A DNA stretch of 64,000 nucleotides from Betaproteobacteria bacterium. Its GTDB lineage: Bacteria; Pseudomonadota; Gammaproteobacteria; Burkholderiales; UBA3065. The notes under the pieces are model-generated. The model was not told the DNA's origin, did not search any database, and saw only the letters and a list, made by a program, of their open reading frames with translations. This document shows, piece after piece, positions 51,888 to 61,403 of this stretch (position 1 is its first letter; every line of letters starts with the position of its first letter). The position numbers and the translations under genes were made by a program. The stretch is from NCBI GenBank assembly GCA_027490755.1, contig JAIXXL010000009.1, forward strand, positions 124,001-188,000. The letters are read 5' to 3'.

Positions 51888-51959
51888 GTGGCCGCGATTC
51901 TAACCCAGCCGCTGCCCGGCTTCGGCCGGCAATCATGACGGCCGGGAAAAGACTCGGGA

Positions 51960-52850
51960 TCACGTCCCGACCGCCTCTTGAAGGTGCTGCTCGAAGGCAT
52001 CGGCCAGCGGTGAGTGGCGCTTGCCACGCGGCCGCACGATGTGCCACTGCGAGTCGATGGGGAAGCCCTCCGCTTTCAGCTCGCACAGCCCCGCCTCGGG
52101 CAGGTGGCCGTCGAGCGAGTGCGCCGACACCACGCCCAGCCCCAGACCGCCTGCCACCGCCTGCTTGACCGCCTCGTTGCTGCCCAGCTCGAGCCGGATG
52201 CGCGGCCGGATACCGAGCTTGCGGAAGTGCCGGTCGCACGACATGCGCGTGCCCGAGCCGCGCTCGCGCAACACGAAGCTCTCTGCGGCCAGATCGCGAG
52301 CGGTCACTGCGTCCGAACCGGCCAGCGGGTGCCGCAGGGGCGCGATCAGCACCAGCGGGTTGGGCATGAAGACGCGGTCCTCCAGTTCCATGTCTGCTGG
52401 TGGCTGCGACATCACGTAGAAATCGTCGAGGTTGCGCTGCAGCCGCTCGACCACGCCGTCGCGGTTGAGCACCACCAGAGAGGCGTCGATCTCGGGGTAG
52501 CGGCTGCAGAAGGTGCCGAGCATGCGCGGCACGAAATACTTGGCGGTGCTCACCACGGCGATGCTCAGGCGCCCGCGCGTGAGCCCCTTGAGCGCGTCGA
52601 TGCGCTGGCCGAAGCCGTCCCACTCGCCGGTGATGCGGCGCACCGTCTCGGCGAGGTCGCGTCCGACCTCGGTCAGGTGCACGCGCCGCGAGATGACCTC
52701 GTAGAGCGGCGTGCCCACCGACTCGGTGAGCTCGCGCAGCTGCATGGATGCAGTGGGCTGGGTCACGTGCGTGGCACGCGCCGCGCCGCTCACGCTGCCG
52801 GTGTCGGCCAAGGCCAGGAAAAGGCGCAGCTGCCTGAGTGTCGCGTGCAT
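51960..52850 (-). CDS. LysR-family regulator (CbbR/CmpR-like)
   Basis: A 296-residue transcription regulator. The N-terminal helix-turn-helix (LRQLRLFLALADTGSVSGAARATHVTQPTASMQLRELTESVGTPLYE) and the C-terminal periplasmic-binding-like sensor domain (about 90-290) are typical. It is divergent from the bicarbonate permease gene with 94 bp between, so it probably controls that gene in response to inorganic carbon or a metabolite. A palindromic LysR box overlaps its own start region. Confidence 0.88.
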   Translation of the reverse strand: MHATLRQLRLFLALADTGSVSGAARATHVTQPTASMQLRELTESVGTPLYEVISRRVHLTEVGRDLAETVRRITGEWDGFGQRIDALKGLTRGRLSIAVVSTAKYFVPRMLGTFCSRYPEIDASLVVLNRDGVVERLQRNLDDFYVMSQPPADMELEDRVFMPNPLVLIAPLRHPLAGSDAVTARDLAAESFVLRERGSGTRMSCDRHFRKLGIRPRIRLELGSNEAVKQAVAGGLGLGVVSAHSLDGHLPEAGLCELKAEGFPIDSQWHIVRPRGKRHSPLADAFEQHLQEAVGT

Positions 52851-52852
52851 GA

Positions 52853-52868
52853 ATAGATTTTAATCTAT
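52853..52868. promoter_or_regulatory. LysR-type regulator box
   Basis: ATAGATTTTAATCTAT, a perfect 16-bp palindrome of the T-N11-A type, 2 bp upstream of the LysR start codon and about 77 bp upstream of sbtA. It is the likely site for autoregulation and sbtA activation. Confidence 0.65.
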
Positions 52869-52944
52869 GTATACGTGCCTTACTATTGATTTTAAAACGC
52901 AGCACCGCCCACCTATCATCGCGCCGGCCTCAACGGAGACCGCG

Positions 52945-53937
52945 ATGCAAAACTTCCTCGACCCAGCCATCCTGTTCTTCGTCTTCGGCGTCCTCGCCGG
53001 TTTCGCCCGCTCCAATCTCGAGGTCCCGCAGCCGATCTCGCGCTTCCTTTCCCTGTACCTGCTGATGGCGCTCGGCCTGAAAGGCGGCTTTGCGCTCAAC
53101 AAGTCGGGCCTGACGCCAGAGGTCGCCATCAGCCTCGGCACCGCCATCCTGCTCGCGGTCATCGTTCCGCTGATCGGCTACAACCTGCTGCGCCGGGTGG
53201 TCAGTGGCTTCGATGCGGCAGCTGTGGCCGCCACCTACGGCTCGGTCAGCGCGGTGACCTTCATCACCGCCACGCAGTACCTGGAAAACAACGGTCACGC
53301 ATTTGGCGCGCATATGGCGGCGGCGATGGCGCTGATGGAGTCGCCAGCGATCATCATGGCTGTGCTATTCGCCAACTTGCTGCGGCAAGAGAAGGTGCGG
53401 GTGACGGGTGGTCCGGTGCAGCCCGGCGGCGGCGAGCACACGCCGCTCGGCAAGATCCTGCACGAGAGCTTCACCGACGGTGCGCAGTTGCTGCTGCTCG
53501 GCGCGATGGCGGTCGGCCTGATCACCGGCGACGCCGGCAAGACGGTGATGGCACCGTTCTCGGTCGACCTGTTCAAGGGCATGCTGGCCTTCTTCCTGCT
53601 CGACATGGGCCTGATGGCTGCGCGCAACATGCACGAGCTGCGCGGCAAGTCGCCGTGGCTGTTGGCCTACGGCATCGGCGGGCCGATCGCGCACGCGAGC
53701 CTCGCGCTGAGCCTGTGCTGGCTGTTCGGCATCGGGCCGGGCGACGGCGCGCTGCTGATGGTGTTGGCGGCCAGCGCCTCCTACATCGCGGTGCCCGCTG
53801 TGCTGCGGTTCGCCATCCCCGAGGCCAGCCCGGGCCTCTACTTCGGGCTCTCGCTGGGTCTGACCTTCCCGCTCAACATCCTGTTCGGTATCCCGATCTA
53901 CGTCGCGGTGGCGCAAGCGGTGCTTGGAGGCCCCTGA
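52945..53937 (+). CDS. sbtA: Sodium-dependent bicarbonate transporter (SbtA family)
   Basis: A 330-residue inner-membrane permease with about ten helices in two repeats: FLDPAILFFVFGVLAGFARSNLEVPQPISRFLSLYLLMALGLKGG and AMALMESPAIIMAVLFANL are the SbtA signatures. It takes up bicarbonate with sodium in cyanobacteria and likely does so here. The cyanobacterial PII-like partner SbtB is not adjacent. It is divergent from a LysR regulator and followed by a strong terminator. Confidence 0.88.
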   Translation: MQNFLDPAILFFVFGVLAGFARSNLEVPQPISRFLSLYLLMALGLKGGFALNKSGLTPEVAISLGTAILLAVIVPLIGYNLLRRVVSGFDAAAVAATYGSVSAVTFITATQYLENNGHAFGAHMAAAMALMESPAIIMAVLFANLLRQEKVRVTGGPVQPGGGEHTPLGKILHESFTDGAQLLLLGAMAVGLITGDAGKTVMAPFSVDLFKGMLAFFLLDMGLMAARNMHELRGKSPWLLAYGIGGPIAHASLALSLCWLFGIGPGDGALLMVLAASASYIAVPAVLRFAIPEASPGLYFGLSLGLTFPLNILFGIPIYVAVAQAVLGGP

Positions 53938-53990
53938 AGCCCCCCTCGCTGTCCGCACGGTCCGTGCCCTCACGCCGCGCAAGCGGCCCT

Positions 53991-54017
53991 CGCGCACCTT
54001 CGGGTGCGCTCTTTTTT
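53991..54017 (+). terminator. Rho-independent terminator after sbtA
   Basis: GCGCACC-TTCG-GGTGCGC (a stable tetraloop hairpin) followed by TCTTTTTT, 55 bp past the sbtA stop. Confidence 0.9.
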
Positions 54018-54028
54018 GCCGTATCGAG

Positions 54029-54529
54029 CTATCGGGAGGCCGTGCCCGTGGCGCCGCCAAAGAGAAAGCGCGACAGCCGCGATGCCAGGCCGTCCCCACC
54101 ACCGGCCACGCCATCCAGCGCCGCACCGGTGACCGCCCCCAGGGCGGCGTTACCGGCCACGTCGCCGGCGATCTCGCCGGTGGTCTTGCCCGGCCCCCCG
54201 CATGCCTCGGACAGTTTCGAGGCGTCGACCCGATCGGCGGCGTCCAGCGCGATGTTGCTGCCGACCAGCAAGGGGGCGGCGGCACCGGCGGTGAGCACCA
54301 GCAACACCGGAGTAGCGATGATGCGACCGGTGTGCAGGGTCTCGTGCACCTCGGTGGCGCGGATGGCCGACTGGCAGTCCTCGGTGGCGTAGGCCGGCTT
54401 GCTGTCGTCGAGCGCGACAGCGGTCGCGCGTGAGGTGCTAAGGCAGCCGGAAAGCCCCAGACACAACAATGCGGCCAGCGCGACGGCGCCAGCTACCCGG
54501 GGCATCTGCAGCTGCTCAGGGGGCCTCAT
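54029..54529 (-). CDS. Predicted lipoprotein with glycine-zipper-like tail
   Basis: 166 residues with a signal sequence and lipobox LSGC (about 26-29), then a soluble part with two further cysteines (ATEDCQSAIRATEVHETLHTGR). The C-terminal half is Gly/Ala-rich (IAGDVAGNAALGAVTGAALDGVAGGG), as in outer-membrane-associated lipoproteins. A start at 54505 is equally possible and would still contain the lipobox. Function unknown. Confidence 0.75.
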   Translation of the reverse strand: MRPPEQLQMPRVAGAVALAALLCLGLSGCLSTSRATAVALDDSKPAYATEDCQSAIRATEVHETLHTGRIIATPVLLVLTAGAAAPLLVGSNIALDAADRVDASKLSEACGGPGKTTGEIAGDVAGNAALGAVTGAALDGVAGGGDGLASRLSRFLFGGATGTASR

Positions 54530-54594
54530 GCCCCCTTTCTAGCGCAAACCACCGATCACGTGCGTGTTTTCGCGCAAAAGCCCGCGCGCGCCGA

Positions 54595-56280
54595 TCAGTC
54601 CTGCCAGAGGTCCAGCACCGCCCCACTGCTGGCGCTGCTGGCGTTCTTGGCGAACTTGGCCAGCACGCCGCGCGTGTAGCGCGGCGCCGGTGCCTTCCAT
54701 GCAGCGCGCCGCCTTGCGATCTCGGCCTCCGGCACGTTGAGTTCGAGCAGCAGCTTGTGCGCGTCGATGGTGATCGAGTCGCCCTCCTGCACCAGCGCGA
54801 TGGTGCCGCCCTCGTAAGCTTCCGGGGCCACGTGGCCGACCACCATGCCCCAGGTGCCGCCGCTGAAGCGCCCGTCGGTGATCAGGCCGACGCTCTCGCC
54901 CAGGCCCTGGCCGATCAGCGCGCCGGTGGGCGCCAGCATCTCCGGCATGCCGGGCCCGCCCTTGGGGCCCAGATAGCGCAGCACCATGACGTCGCCGGCC
55001 TTGATCTGCCCGGCCATGATGGCCGCCAACGCGCTCTGCTCGTCGTCAAACACGCGCGCCGGGCCGGTGATGACCGGGTTCTTCAGGCCGGTGATCTTGG
55101 CCACGCAGCCCTCGGGGCTCAGGTTTCCTTTCAGGATGGCGAGGTGCCCCTCGGCGTACATCGGGTCGCTGATCGGGCGGATGACGTCCTGATCGGCGCG
55201 CAGCGGCGGCACCTCGGCGAGGTTCTCGGCCACAGTCCTGCCGGTGATGGTCATGCAGTCGCCGTGCAGCAGGCCGGCCTCCAGCAGAACCTTCATCACC
55301 GCCGGGATACCACCTGCGCGGTGCAGGTCGATTGCCAGATACTTGCCACTGGGCTTTAGGTCGCAGATGACCGGCGTGCGGCGGCGTACGCGCTCGAAGT
55401 CGTCGATGGTCCACTCGACCTCGGCCGCATGGGCGATGGCGAGGAAGTGCAGCACCGCATTGGTCGAGCCGCCGGTGGCCATGATCACCGCCACCGCGTT
55501 CTCGATGGCTTTTTTGGTGACGATGTCGCGCGGCTTGAGGTCCTTCTTGACCGCCTCGACCAGGATCGCGGCCGCCTGCTTGACGTTCTCGACCACCTCC
55601 TCTTCCACATTGGCCATGGTCGACGAGTACGGCAGGCTCATGCCCAGCGCCTCGAACGAGGAGCTCATGGTGTTGGCGGTGTACATGCCACCGCACGAGC
55701 CGCTGCCGGGGATGGCGCGACGCTCGATCTGGCAGAAGTCCTCCTCGCTCATCTTGCCGGCGCTGAACTGCCCCACCGCCTCGAAGACGCTGACGATGTT
55801 GAGGTCCTGGCCCTTGTAGTGGCCGGGCAGGATGGTGCCGCCGTAGATGTAGAGGCTCGGCACGTTGGCGCGCAGCATGCCCATCATGCCGCCGGGCATG
55901 TTCTTGTCGCAGCCACCGATGACGATGACGCCGTCCATCCACTGGCCGCCCACGCAGGTCTCGACGCAGTCGGCGATCACCTCGCGGCTGACCAGGCTGT
56001 ACTTCATGCCCTCGGTGCCCATCGCCATGCCGTCGGAGATGGTCGGTGTGCCGAAGATCTGCGGATTGGCGCCGGCGATCCTCAAGCCCTCGACCGCCGC
56101 ATCGGCCAGGCGCTGCAGGCCAGCGTTGCACGGCGTGATGGTGCTGTGGCCGTTGGCGACGCCGATCATCGGCTTGCCGAAGTCGGTCTCCTTGTAGCCC
56201 ATGCCGTAGTACATGGAGCGGTTGGGGGCGCGGGCGACGCCTTCGGTGATGTTCTTGCTGCGGCGGTTGGCTGCGGACAT
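54595..56280 (-). CDS. ilvD: Dihydroxy-acid dehydratase
   Basis: Iron-sulfur enzyme that dehydrates dihydroxy acids in valine, isoleucine and leucine synthesis. At 561 residues it is of the [2Fe-2S] type; the three cluster cysteines are in [16 protein letters not shown] and [14 protein letters not shown]. The conserved [20 protein letters not shown] is near the C-terminus. It is monocistronic, with about 110 bp upstream before selO. Confidence 0.96.
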   Translation of the reverse strand: MSAANRRSKNITEGVARAPNRSMYYGMGYKETDFGKPMIGVANGHSTITPCNAGLQRLADAAVEGLRIAGANPQIFGTPTISDGMAMGTEGMKYSLVSREVIADCVETCVGGQWMDGVIVIGGCDKNMPGGMMGMLRANVPSLYIYGGTILPGHYKGQDLNIVSVFEAVGQFSAGKMSEEDFCQIERRAIPGSGSCGGMYTANTMSSSFEALGMSLPYSSTMANVEEEVVENVKQAAAILVEAVKKDLKPRDIVTKKAIENAVAVIMATGGSTNAVLHFLAIAHAAEVEWTIDDFERVRRRTPVICDLKPSGKYLAIDLHRAGGIPAVMKVLLEAGLLHGDCMTITGRTVAENLAEVPPLRADQDVIRPISDPMYAEGHLAILKGNLSPEGCVAKITGLKNPVITGPARVFDDEQSALAAIMAGQIKAGDVMVLRYLGPKGGPGMPEMLAPTGALIGQGLGESVGLITDGRFSGGTWGMVVGHVAPEAYEGGTIALVQEGDSITIDAHKLLLELNVPEAEIARRRAAWKAPAPRYTRGVLAKFAKNASSASSGAVLDLWQD

Positions 56281-56393
56281 GGCGTTGGGATCCGTGACTC
56301 AGATGCGAGCGGTGTTGGAGGAAGGGCGAAACTATAGCGGAGGCGTCGGCTGGCTGACTCTCGTGTGCTTGCGTCTTACAGCGCTGGCGGCGG

Positions 56394-57920
56394 TCAGGTG
56401 CCGCAGAAAGTACGGTGGGGGGCGGTGTCGGTGGGTGCTGGCCGCGCCAGATCGGCCATGCCCGGCTGCTCGTCGTAGGGCGTGGCCAGAGCACGCTGCA
56501 GACGCTCGAACGGCGCCATATCACCCTGCGTGGCGCTGGCGATCATCGCCTCCACGGCATGGTTGCGCGGGATGTAGGCGGGGTTGACGCGGCGCATGGC
56601 GGTGGCGAGATGCGAGCCCTGCCCCAGCCGCGCCCGCCAGCGCGCCAGCCACGCCGACGGCGCCTCGCGGTCGACGAACTGGTCGCGCAGCGGCGCCTCG
56701 TCGCCCTCGGCGGCATGGCACAGCGCGCGGTGCGCGTTGGTCCAGTCGATGCGGTGCTGCTGCAGCAGCGCGAGCCAGTCGGCCATCAGCTGCGCGTCGG
56801 CCTCGTCGCAGGCGGTGGCGGGCGCTTTCGGCAGGCCCGCTGCGGCCGCAGCGCCCTCCTCCAGCACCGTCCAGAGGCCAAGCTTGGCGCCCAGCCGGTT
56901 CTGCCACTCCAGCCCGAACACACCCTGGAACTCGTTGACGACGCCGGTGGCGAGTTCGATGGCGCGCGGCTGCTCGGGGTCGATCAGCGGCAGCAGCGCC
57001 TCGGCCAGCCGGGCCAGGTTCCACTGCGCGATCGGCGGCTGATTGGCGTAGGCGTAGCGGCCCTGGCGGTCGATGCTGCTGAACACGGTGGCCGGGTCGT
57101 AGGCCTCCATGAAGGCGCAGGGCCCGTAGTCGATGGTCTCGCCGGCGATGCTGCAGTTGTCGGTGTTCATCACACCGTGCACAAAGCCCACCGCCATCCA
57201 CTGCGCCACCAGCGCGGCCTGCCGCGCCGCCACCGCCCGCAGCAGCGCCAGCGCCGCGCCGCCGGGCTCGGCTTCGGCCACCGCCAGGTGCGGGTAGTGG
57301 CGGGCCAGCGCGTGGTCCAGCAGGCGCCGCAGCGAGTCCACATCGTCTCGTGCGGCGAGGAACTCGAAGCTGCCGACGCGGATGTGGCTGCTCGCCACCC
57401 GCGTGATCACCGCACCCGGCAGCACCTCCTCGCGAAACACCGGCTCGCCAGTGAGCACCGCAGCCAGCGCCCGCGTGGTCGGTATGCCGAGCGCGTGCAT
57501 GGCCTCGGAGACCAGGTACTCGCGCAGCACCGGCCCCAGCGCCGCGCGGCCATCACCGCCGCGCGAGAACGGCGTGCGGCCCGCACCTTTGAGCTGGATG
57601 TCGCGGCGCTGGCCGTCGCTGCCGATGACCTCGCCGAGCAGCACGGCGCGCCCGTCGCCCAGCTGCGGCACGAAGTTGCCGAACTGGTGGCCGGCGTAGG
57701 CGGCCGCCACCGGCAGCGCGCCAGGGATGCTGCGGTTTCCGCTGAACCAATCTGCCGCCTGGGCGTGCACCGCGTCAGCATCGCCGCCGAGCAGCGCGCA
57801 GAGCTGGCGGTTGAAGGCGAGCAGCCGCGGCTCGCGCACCAGCGCCGGGTTGTGGCGGACCGCGAACGGCTCGCCGAGCGCCGCCCAGCTGTTGTCGAAG
57901 CGGAAGCCGGCCGCGCTCAA
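56394..57920 (-). CDS. selO: Protein adenylyltransferase SelO
   Basis: Pseudokinase-fold enzyme that AMPylates proteins, linked to redox homeostasis. The 508-residue protein has the GHQFGNFVPQLGDGRAVLLGE loop, the QLKGAGRTPFSRGGDGRAA nucleotide-binding region, the catalytic HGVMNTDNCSIAGETIDYGPC, and the redox C-terminus TFCGT. It starts with TTG, overlapping the stop of the PII-like gene by 4 bp, so it is translated as the last gene of the metal-efflux operon. Confidence 0.93.
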   Translation of the reverse strand: MSAAGFRFDNSWAALGEPFAVRHNPALVREPRLLAFNRQLCALLGGDADAVHAQAADWFSGNRSIPGALPVAAAYAGHQFGNFVPQLGDGRAVLLGEVIGSDGQRRDIQLKGAGRTPFSRGGDGRAALGPVLREYLVSEAMHALGIPTTRALAAVLTGEPVFREEVLPGAVITRVASSHIRVGSFEFLAARDDVDSLRRLLDHALARHYPHLAVAEAEPGGAALALLRAVAARQAALVAQWMAVGFVHGVMNTDNCSIAGETIDYGPCAFMEAYDPATVFSSIDRQGRYAYANQPPIAQWNLARLAEALLPLIDPEQPRAIELATGVVNEFQGVFGLEWQNRLGAKLGLWTVLEEGAAAAAGLPKAPATACDEADAQLMADWLALLQQHRIDWTNAHRALCHAAEGDEAPLRDQFVDREAPSAWLARWRARLGQGSHLATAMRRVNPAYIPRNHAVEAMIASATQGDMAPFERLQRALATPYDEQPGMADLARPAPTDTAPHRTFCGT

Positions 57921-58240
57921 CCGACCGTCTTGTTGACGAACACCGCGCGCGTGACCTCGGTCACCCAGACCAGGCCGTCCCCCGACTGCCCGGTGCGGGC
58001 ATGGCCGACGATGCAGTCGACGATGGGTTCGGCCATCTCGTCGGGCGCGATGATCTCGATACGCACCTTCTCGGTGAAATCATTGAGCGCCGCACGGATG
58101 CCGCCGGCAGAAGTGCCGTGCGAGCGGCCAAAGCCCTCGACACGACTCACGGTCATGCCAGGAAAACCGGTCATCGAGCGCAAAGCGTCCCTCAGCTTGG
58201 GCAGCTTGCTGGGACGGATGATGGCGCGGATCTCTTTCAT
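57917..58240 (-). CDS. PII-like protein with atypical T-loop
   Basis: A 107-residue protein of the PII fold: MKEIRAIIRPSKLPKLRDALRSM, VSRVEGFGRSHG, KVRIEIIAPDEMAEPIVDCIVGHARTGQSGDGLVWV. The T-loop lacks the Tyr and YRGxEY motif of GlnB/GlnK, so uridylylation is not possible. The C-terminal nucleotide-contact region is retained. Such PII-like genes are seen at RND heavy-metal efflux loci; here it follows cusA-like by 34 bp and precedes selO. Confidence 0.88.
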   Translation of the reverse strand: MKEIRAIIRPSKLPKLRDALRSMTGFPGMTVSRVEGFGRSHGTSAGGIRAALNDFTEKVRIEIIAPDEMAEPIVDCIVGHARTGQSGDGLVWVTEVTRAVFVNKTVG

Positions 58241-58274
58241 ATCGTTGTGCTCTTGCGGAGTCGTTTCAGCGGCG

Positions 58275-61200
58275 TCAGTTGGTGACCGGATCGGGTTCGT
58301 CGAACCAGCGGTAGATGGCCGGCACCACCACCAGGGTGAGCAGAGTCGAGGTGATCAGGCCGCCGATCACCACCACCGCCAGCGGCCGCTGCACCTCGGA
58401 GCCGGGACCGGTGGCGAACAGGAACGGCAGCAGACCCAGCAGCGCCACGGTGGCGGTCATCATCACCGGACGGAAGCGCATCTTGGCGCCCTGCAGCACC
58501 GCCTGCTCGACCGGCAGACCATCGTTGCGCAGGCTGCGGATGTAGCTCACCAGCACCACGCCGTTGAGCACAGCGATGCCCCACAGCGCGATGAAGCCGA
58601 CCGATGCCGGCACCGAGAGGTACTCACCCGAGACCGCCAGCCCGATCACGCCACCGATCGAGGCGAACGGCAGCACGGTGATGATGAGCGTGGCGTAGCG
58701 CACTGACCCGAACAGCAGGAACAGCAGGAAGAAGATGGCAGCGATGGTGACCGGCACGATCACGGCAAGGTGCCCCAGCGCACGCTCCATGTTCTGGAAC
58801 TGGCCACCCCACTCCAGGTAGTAGCCCTCGGGCAGCACGACCTGCGAGCCGACCTTCTGCTGCAGTTCGGCGACAAAGCCGCCAAGGTCGCGACCGGCCA
58901 CGTTCACGCCGACCACCACGCGGCGCTTGGCCATCTCGCGGCTGATCTGCGCCGCACCCTCGCGCACCTCGATGGTGGCCACCGAGCCAAGCGGCACCAG
59001 CGCCCCGCCCGGGGTGTTGATGAGGATGTCGCCGATGGCGTTGGGGTCGTCGCGGAACGCCTCCGGCACACGGACAGTGGCGTCGAAGCGGCGCTGGCCC
59101 TCGAACACCTGGGTGGCGATCTTGCCGCCCAGCGCGATCTCCACCATCTGGTTGATGTCGGCCACATTCAGGCCATAGCGGGCGATCGCGGCGCGGTCGA
59201 CCTCGATGTTGAGGTACTGCTGGCCGCTCACCTTCTCGACCCGCAGGTCGCGCGCGCCCTGCGTCGCAGACACCACGCGAGCGATCTGGTTGGCGGTGTC
59301 GAGCAGCACGTCCATGTCGTCGCCGAACACCTTGACGGCCACATCGCTGCGCACGCCGGTGACCAGTTCGGCCACCCGTTGCGCGATCGGCTGCGCCATG
59401 GCGATGGTCACACCCGGCAGGTCGGCAAGTTTGTCGCGGATGGCGTTGGCGATGGTGTCCTGATCCCAGCCCTCCGGCCACTCATCGCGCGGGATCAGGC
59501 TGACCACCGGCTGGCCCTCGTTCTGCGACTGCGGGTCGGCCGGGGACTCGCCGCGACCCACCGCCGAGACCACGCCCTTGACGCCCGGCACCTCGAGCAC
59601 GCGGCGCAGGATCTCGCGCTCCATCTTGATCGCCTCATCCAGCGAGATGTTCGGAACGCGCGCCACACCCGGCACGATCGAGCCTTCCTTCATCTCGGGG
59701 ATGAACGACGTGCCAAGGAAGGGCAGCGTGGCGATCGACAGGCCGAAAGCGGTGACCGCCATGAGGAAGGTCTTGCGGCTGTTGTGGACCGCCCAGTCCA
59801 GCATCGGCAGCCACGGCCGCTTGAGCGCGCGGATCAGGCGCGTGTCCTCCTCGCTGCCGCCCTTGAGCACATAGGTGCAGAGCACCGGCGTCAGGGTCAG
59901 CGAGAGCACCAGCGACACGGCCAGCGCGATGGCGATGGTGTAGGCCAGCGGGGCGAACATCTTGCCCTCCATGCCCTCGAGGGTCATGAGCGGCAGGAAC
60001 ACCAGGATGATGATGCCGACACCGAAGATGACCGGCACGGCGACTTCCTTCACCGCATCGAAGATGATGCGGATCTTGTTGTGCTCGCCGTCGCCGTGGC
60101 CATGCGAGAGCCGAGCGAAGGCGTTCTCGACCACCACCACCGAGCCGTCGACCATCAGGCCGATCGCGATCGCGAGCCCGCCGAGACTCATCAGGTTGGC
60201 CGAGATGCCGAGCTTGTTCATGACCATGAAGGTGAGCAGCGGCGTGAGCACCAGCGTGGCGATCACGATCAGGCTCGAGCGCACATCGCCGAGGAACAGG
60301 AACAGGACGACGATGACGAACAGCACGCCCTCGATCAGCACCTTTATGACGGTATCCAGCGCGGCATCGACCAACTCGGAGCGGTCGTAGTACGGGACGA
60401 TCTGCAGACCCTCCGGCAGCACACCCTTGCTGTTGATATCAGCAACGCGGTCCTTGATGCGGCCGACGATCTGCTTGGCGTTGCCGCCCGCCAGCATCAT
60501 CACCACCGCACCCACCGCCTCGGTCTGACCGTCCTTGATCAGACCACCGACGCGGACCTCGGCACCCTCCTCGATCTGCGCCAGGTCGCGCAGGTAGACC
60601 GGCGTGGCGCCCTCGTTCTTGACGACGATGTTGCCGAAGTCGTCGATGCTGCGCACCAGACCGATGCTGCGGATGAGGAACTGCTCGGCGTTCTGGTTGA
60701 GTACCCCACCGCCCGCATTGGCGTTGTTCGACGAAACCGAGTCGAACACCTGGTTCAGGCTCAGCCCGTAGTGGCGCAGACGGTCCGGATTGACGCGGAT
60801 GTGGTACTGCTTGACGAAGCCGCCCTGAGAGTTGATCTCGGCCACGCCCTGGATCGAGCGCAGCAGGGGCCGCACCACCCAGTCCTGGATGGTCCGGCGG
60901 CGCGTCAGCTCCTCGCGTGTCAGGTCACGGTCACCGTCGTCGGCCTTCTGCAGCGTGTACTGGAACACCTCGCCAAGACCGGTAGACACCGGTCCGAGCA
61001 CCGGCGCCACGCCCTCAGGCATGCGTCCGCGCACATCGGCCAGGCGCTCCATCACCAGTTGCCGGGCAAAGTAGACATTGGTCTGGTCGGTGAAGACCAG
61101 CGTGATAAGAGAGAGACCGGGCTTGTTCAGCGAGCGCATCTCGGTCATGGCCGGCAGGCCGGTCATGGCCAACTCTATCGGCACCGTGACCAGGCGCTCC

Positions 61201-61382
61201 ATCTCGTCCGGCGAGCGGCCGATCGCCTCGGTGGCGATCTGCACCTGGATGTTGGTCACATCGGGGAAGGCATCGACCGAGAGCTTACGCGCGGCATCCA
61301 GTCCGAAGACGAACAGGACGATGCTGAGGACGACGAGGACCAGACGCTGCTCTAGGGCGCCGCGGATGATGGCCGGGATCAT
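58275..61382 (-). CDS. RND heavy-metal efflux pump, inner-membrane subunit (CusA/CzcA family)
   Basis: A 1035-residue proton-driven transporter with 12 membrane helices and two large periplasmic domains. The helix 4 signature AIAIGLMVDGSVVVVENAFARL follows the CusA-like A-D-E pattern rather than the CzcA D-D-E one. The periplasmic metal-path region (EMKEGSIVPGVARVPNISL) lacks the CusA methionines. The transported metal is therefore uncertain. It forms a tripartite pump with the two upstream genes; it follows the adaptor gene by 21 bp. Confidence 0.92.
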   Translation of the reverse strand: MIPAIIRGALEQRLVLVVLSIVLFVFGLDAARKLSVDAFPDVTNIQVQIATEAIGRSPDEMERLVTVPIELAMTGLPAMTEMRSLNKPGLSLITLVFTDQTNVYFARQLVMERLADVRGRMPEGVAPVLGPVSTGLGEVFQYTLQKADDGDRDLTREELTRRRTIQDWVVRPLLRSIQGVAEINSQGGFVKQYHIRVNPDRLRHYGLSLNQVFDSVSSNNANAGGGVLNQNAEQFLIRSIGLVRSIDDFGNIVVKNEGATPVYLRDLAQIEEGAEVRVGGLIKDGQTEAVGAVVMMLAGGNAKQIVGRIKDRVADINSKGVLPEGLQIVPYYDRSELVDAALDTVIKVLIEGVLFVIVVLFLFLGDVRSSLIVIATLVLTPLLTFMVMNKLGISANLMSLGGLAIAIGLMVDGSVVVVENAFARLSHGHGDGEHNKIRIIFDAVKEVAVPVIFGVGIIILVFLPLMTLEGMEGKMFAPLAYTIAIALAVSLVLSLTLTPVLCTYVLKGGSEEDTRLIRALKRPWLPMLDWAVHNSRKTFLMAVTAFGLSIATLPFLGTSFIPEMKEGSIVPGVARVPNISLDEAIKMEREILRRVLEVPGVKGVVSAVGRGESPADPQSQNEGQPVVSLIPRDEWPEGWDQDTIANAIRDKLADLPGVTIAMAQPIAQRVAELVTGVRSDVAVKVFGDDMDVLLDTANQIARVVSATQGARDLRVEKVSGQQYLNIEVDRAAIARYGLNVADINQMVEIALGGKIATQVFEGQRRFDATVRVPEAFRDDPNAIGDILINTPGGALVPLGSVATIEVREGAAQISREMAKRRVVVGVNVAGRDLGGFVAELQQKVGSQVVLPEGYYLEWGGQFQNMERALGHLAVIVPVTIAAIFFLLFLLFGSVRYATLIITVLPFASIGGVIGLAVSGEYLSVPASVGFIALWGIAVLNGVVLVSYIRSLRNDGLPVEQAVLQGAKMRFRPVMMTATVALLGLLPFLFATGPGSEVQRPLAVVVIGGLITSTLLTLVVVPAIYRWFDEPDPVTN

Positions 61383-61403
61383 GGGGCGTGGTCTCCCGGA
61401 CGC

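Noticed and set aside
58770-61355. 861-codon open frame opposite the RND pump gene
   Set aside because: Antisense shadow of a well-supported pump; composition dominated by His, Asp, Val and Arg, typical of reverse-frame GC-rich translation.
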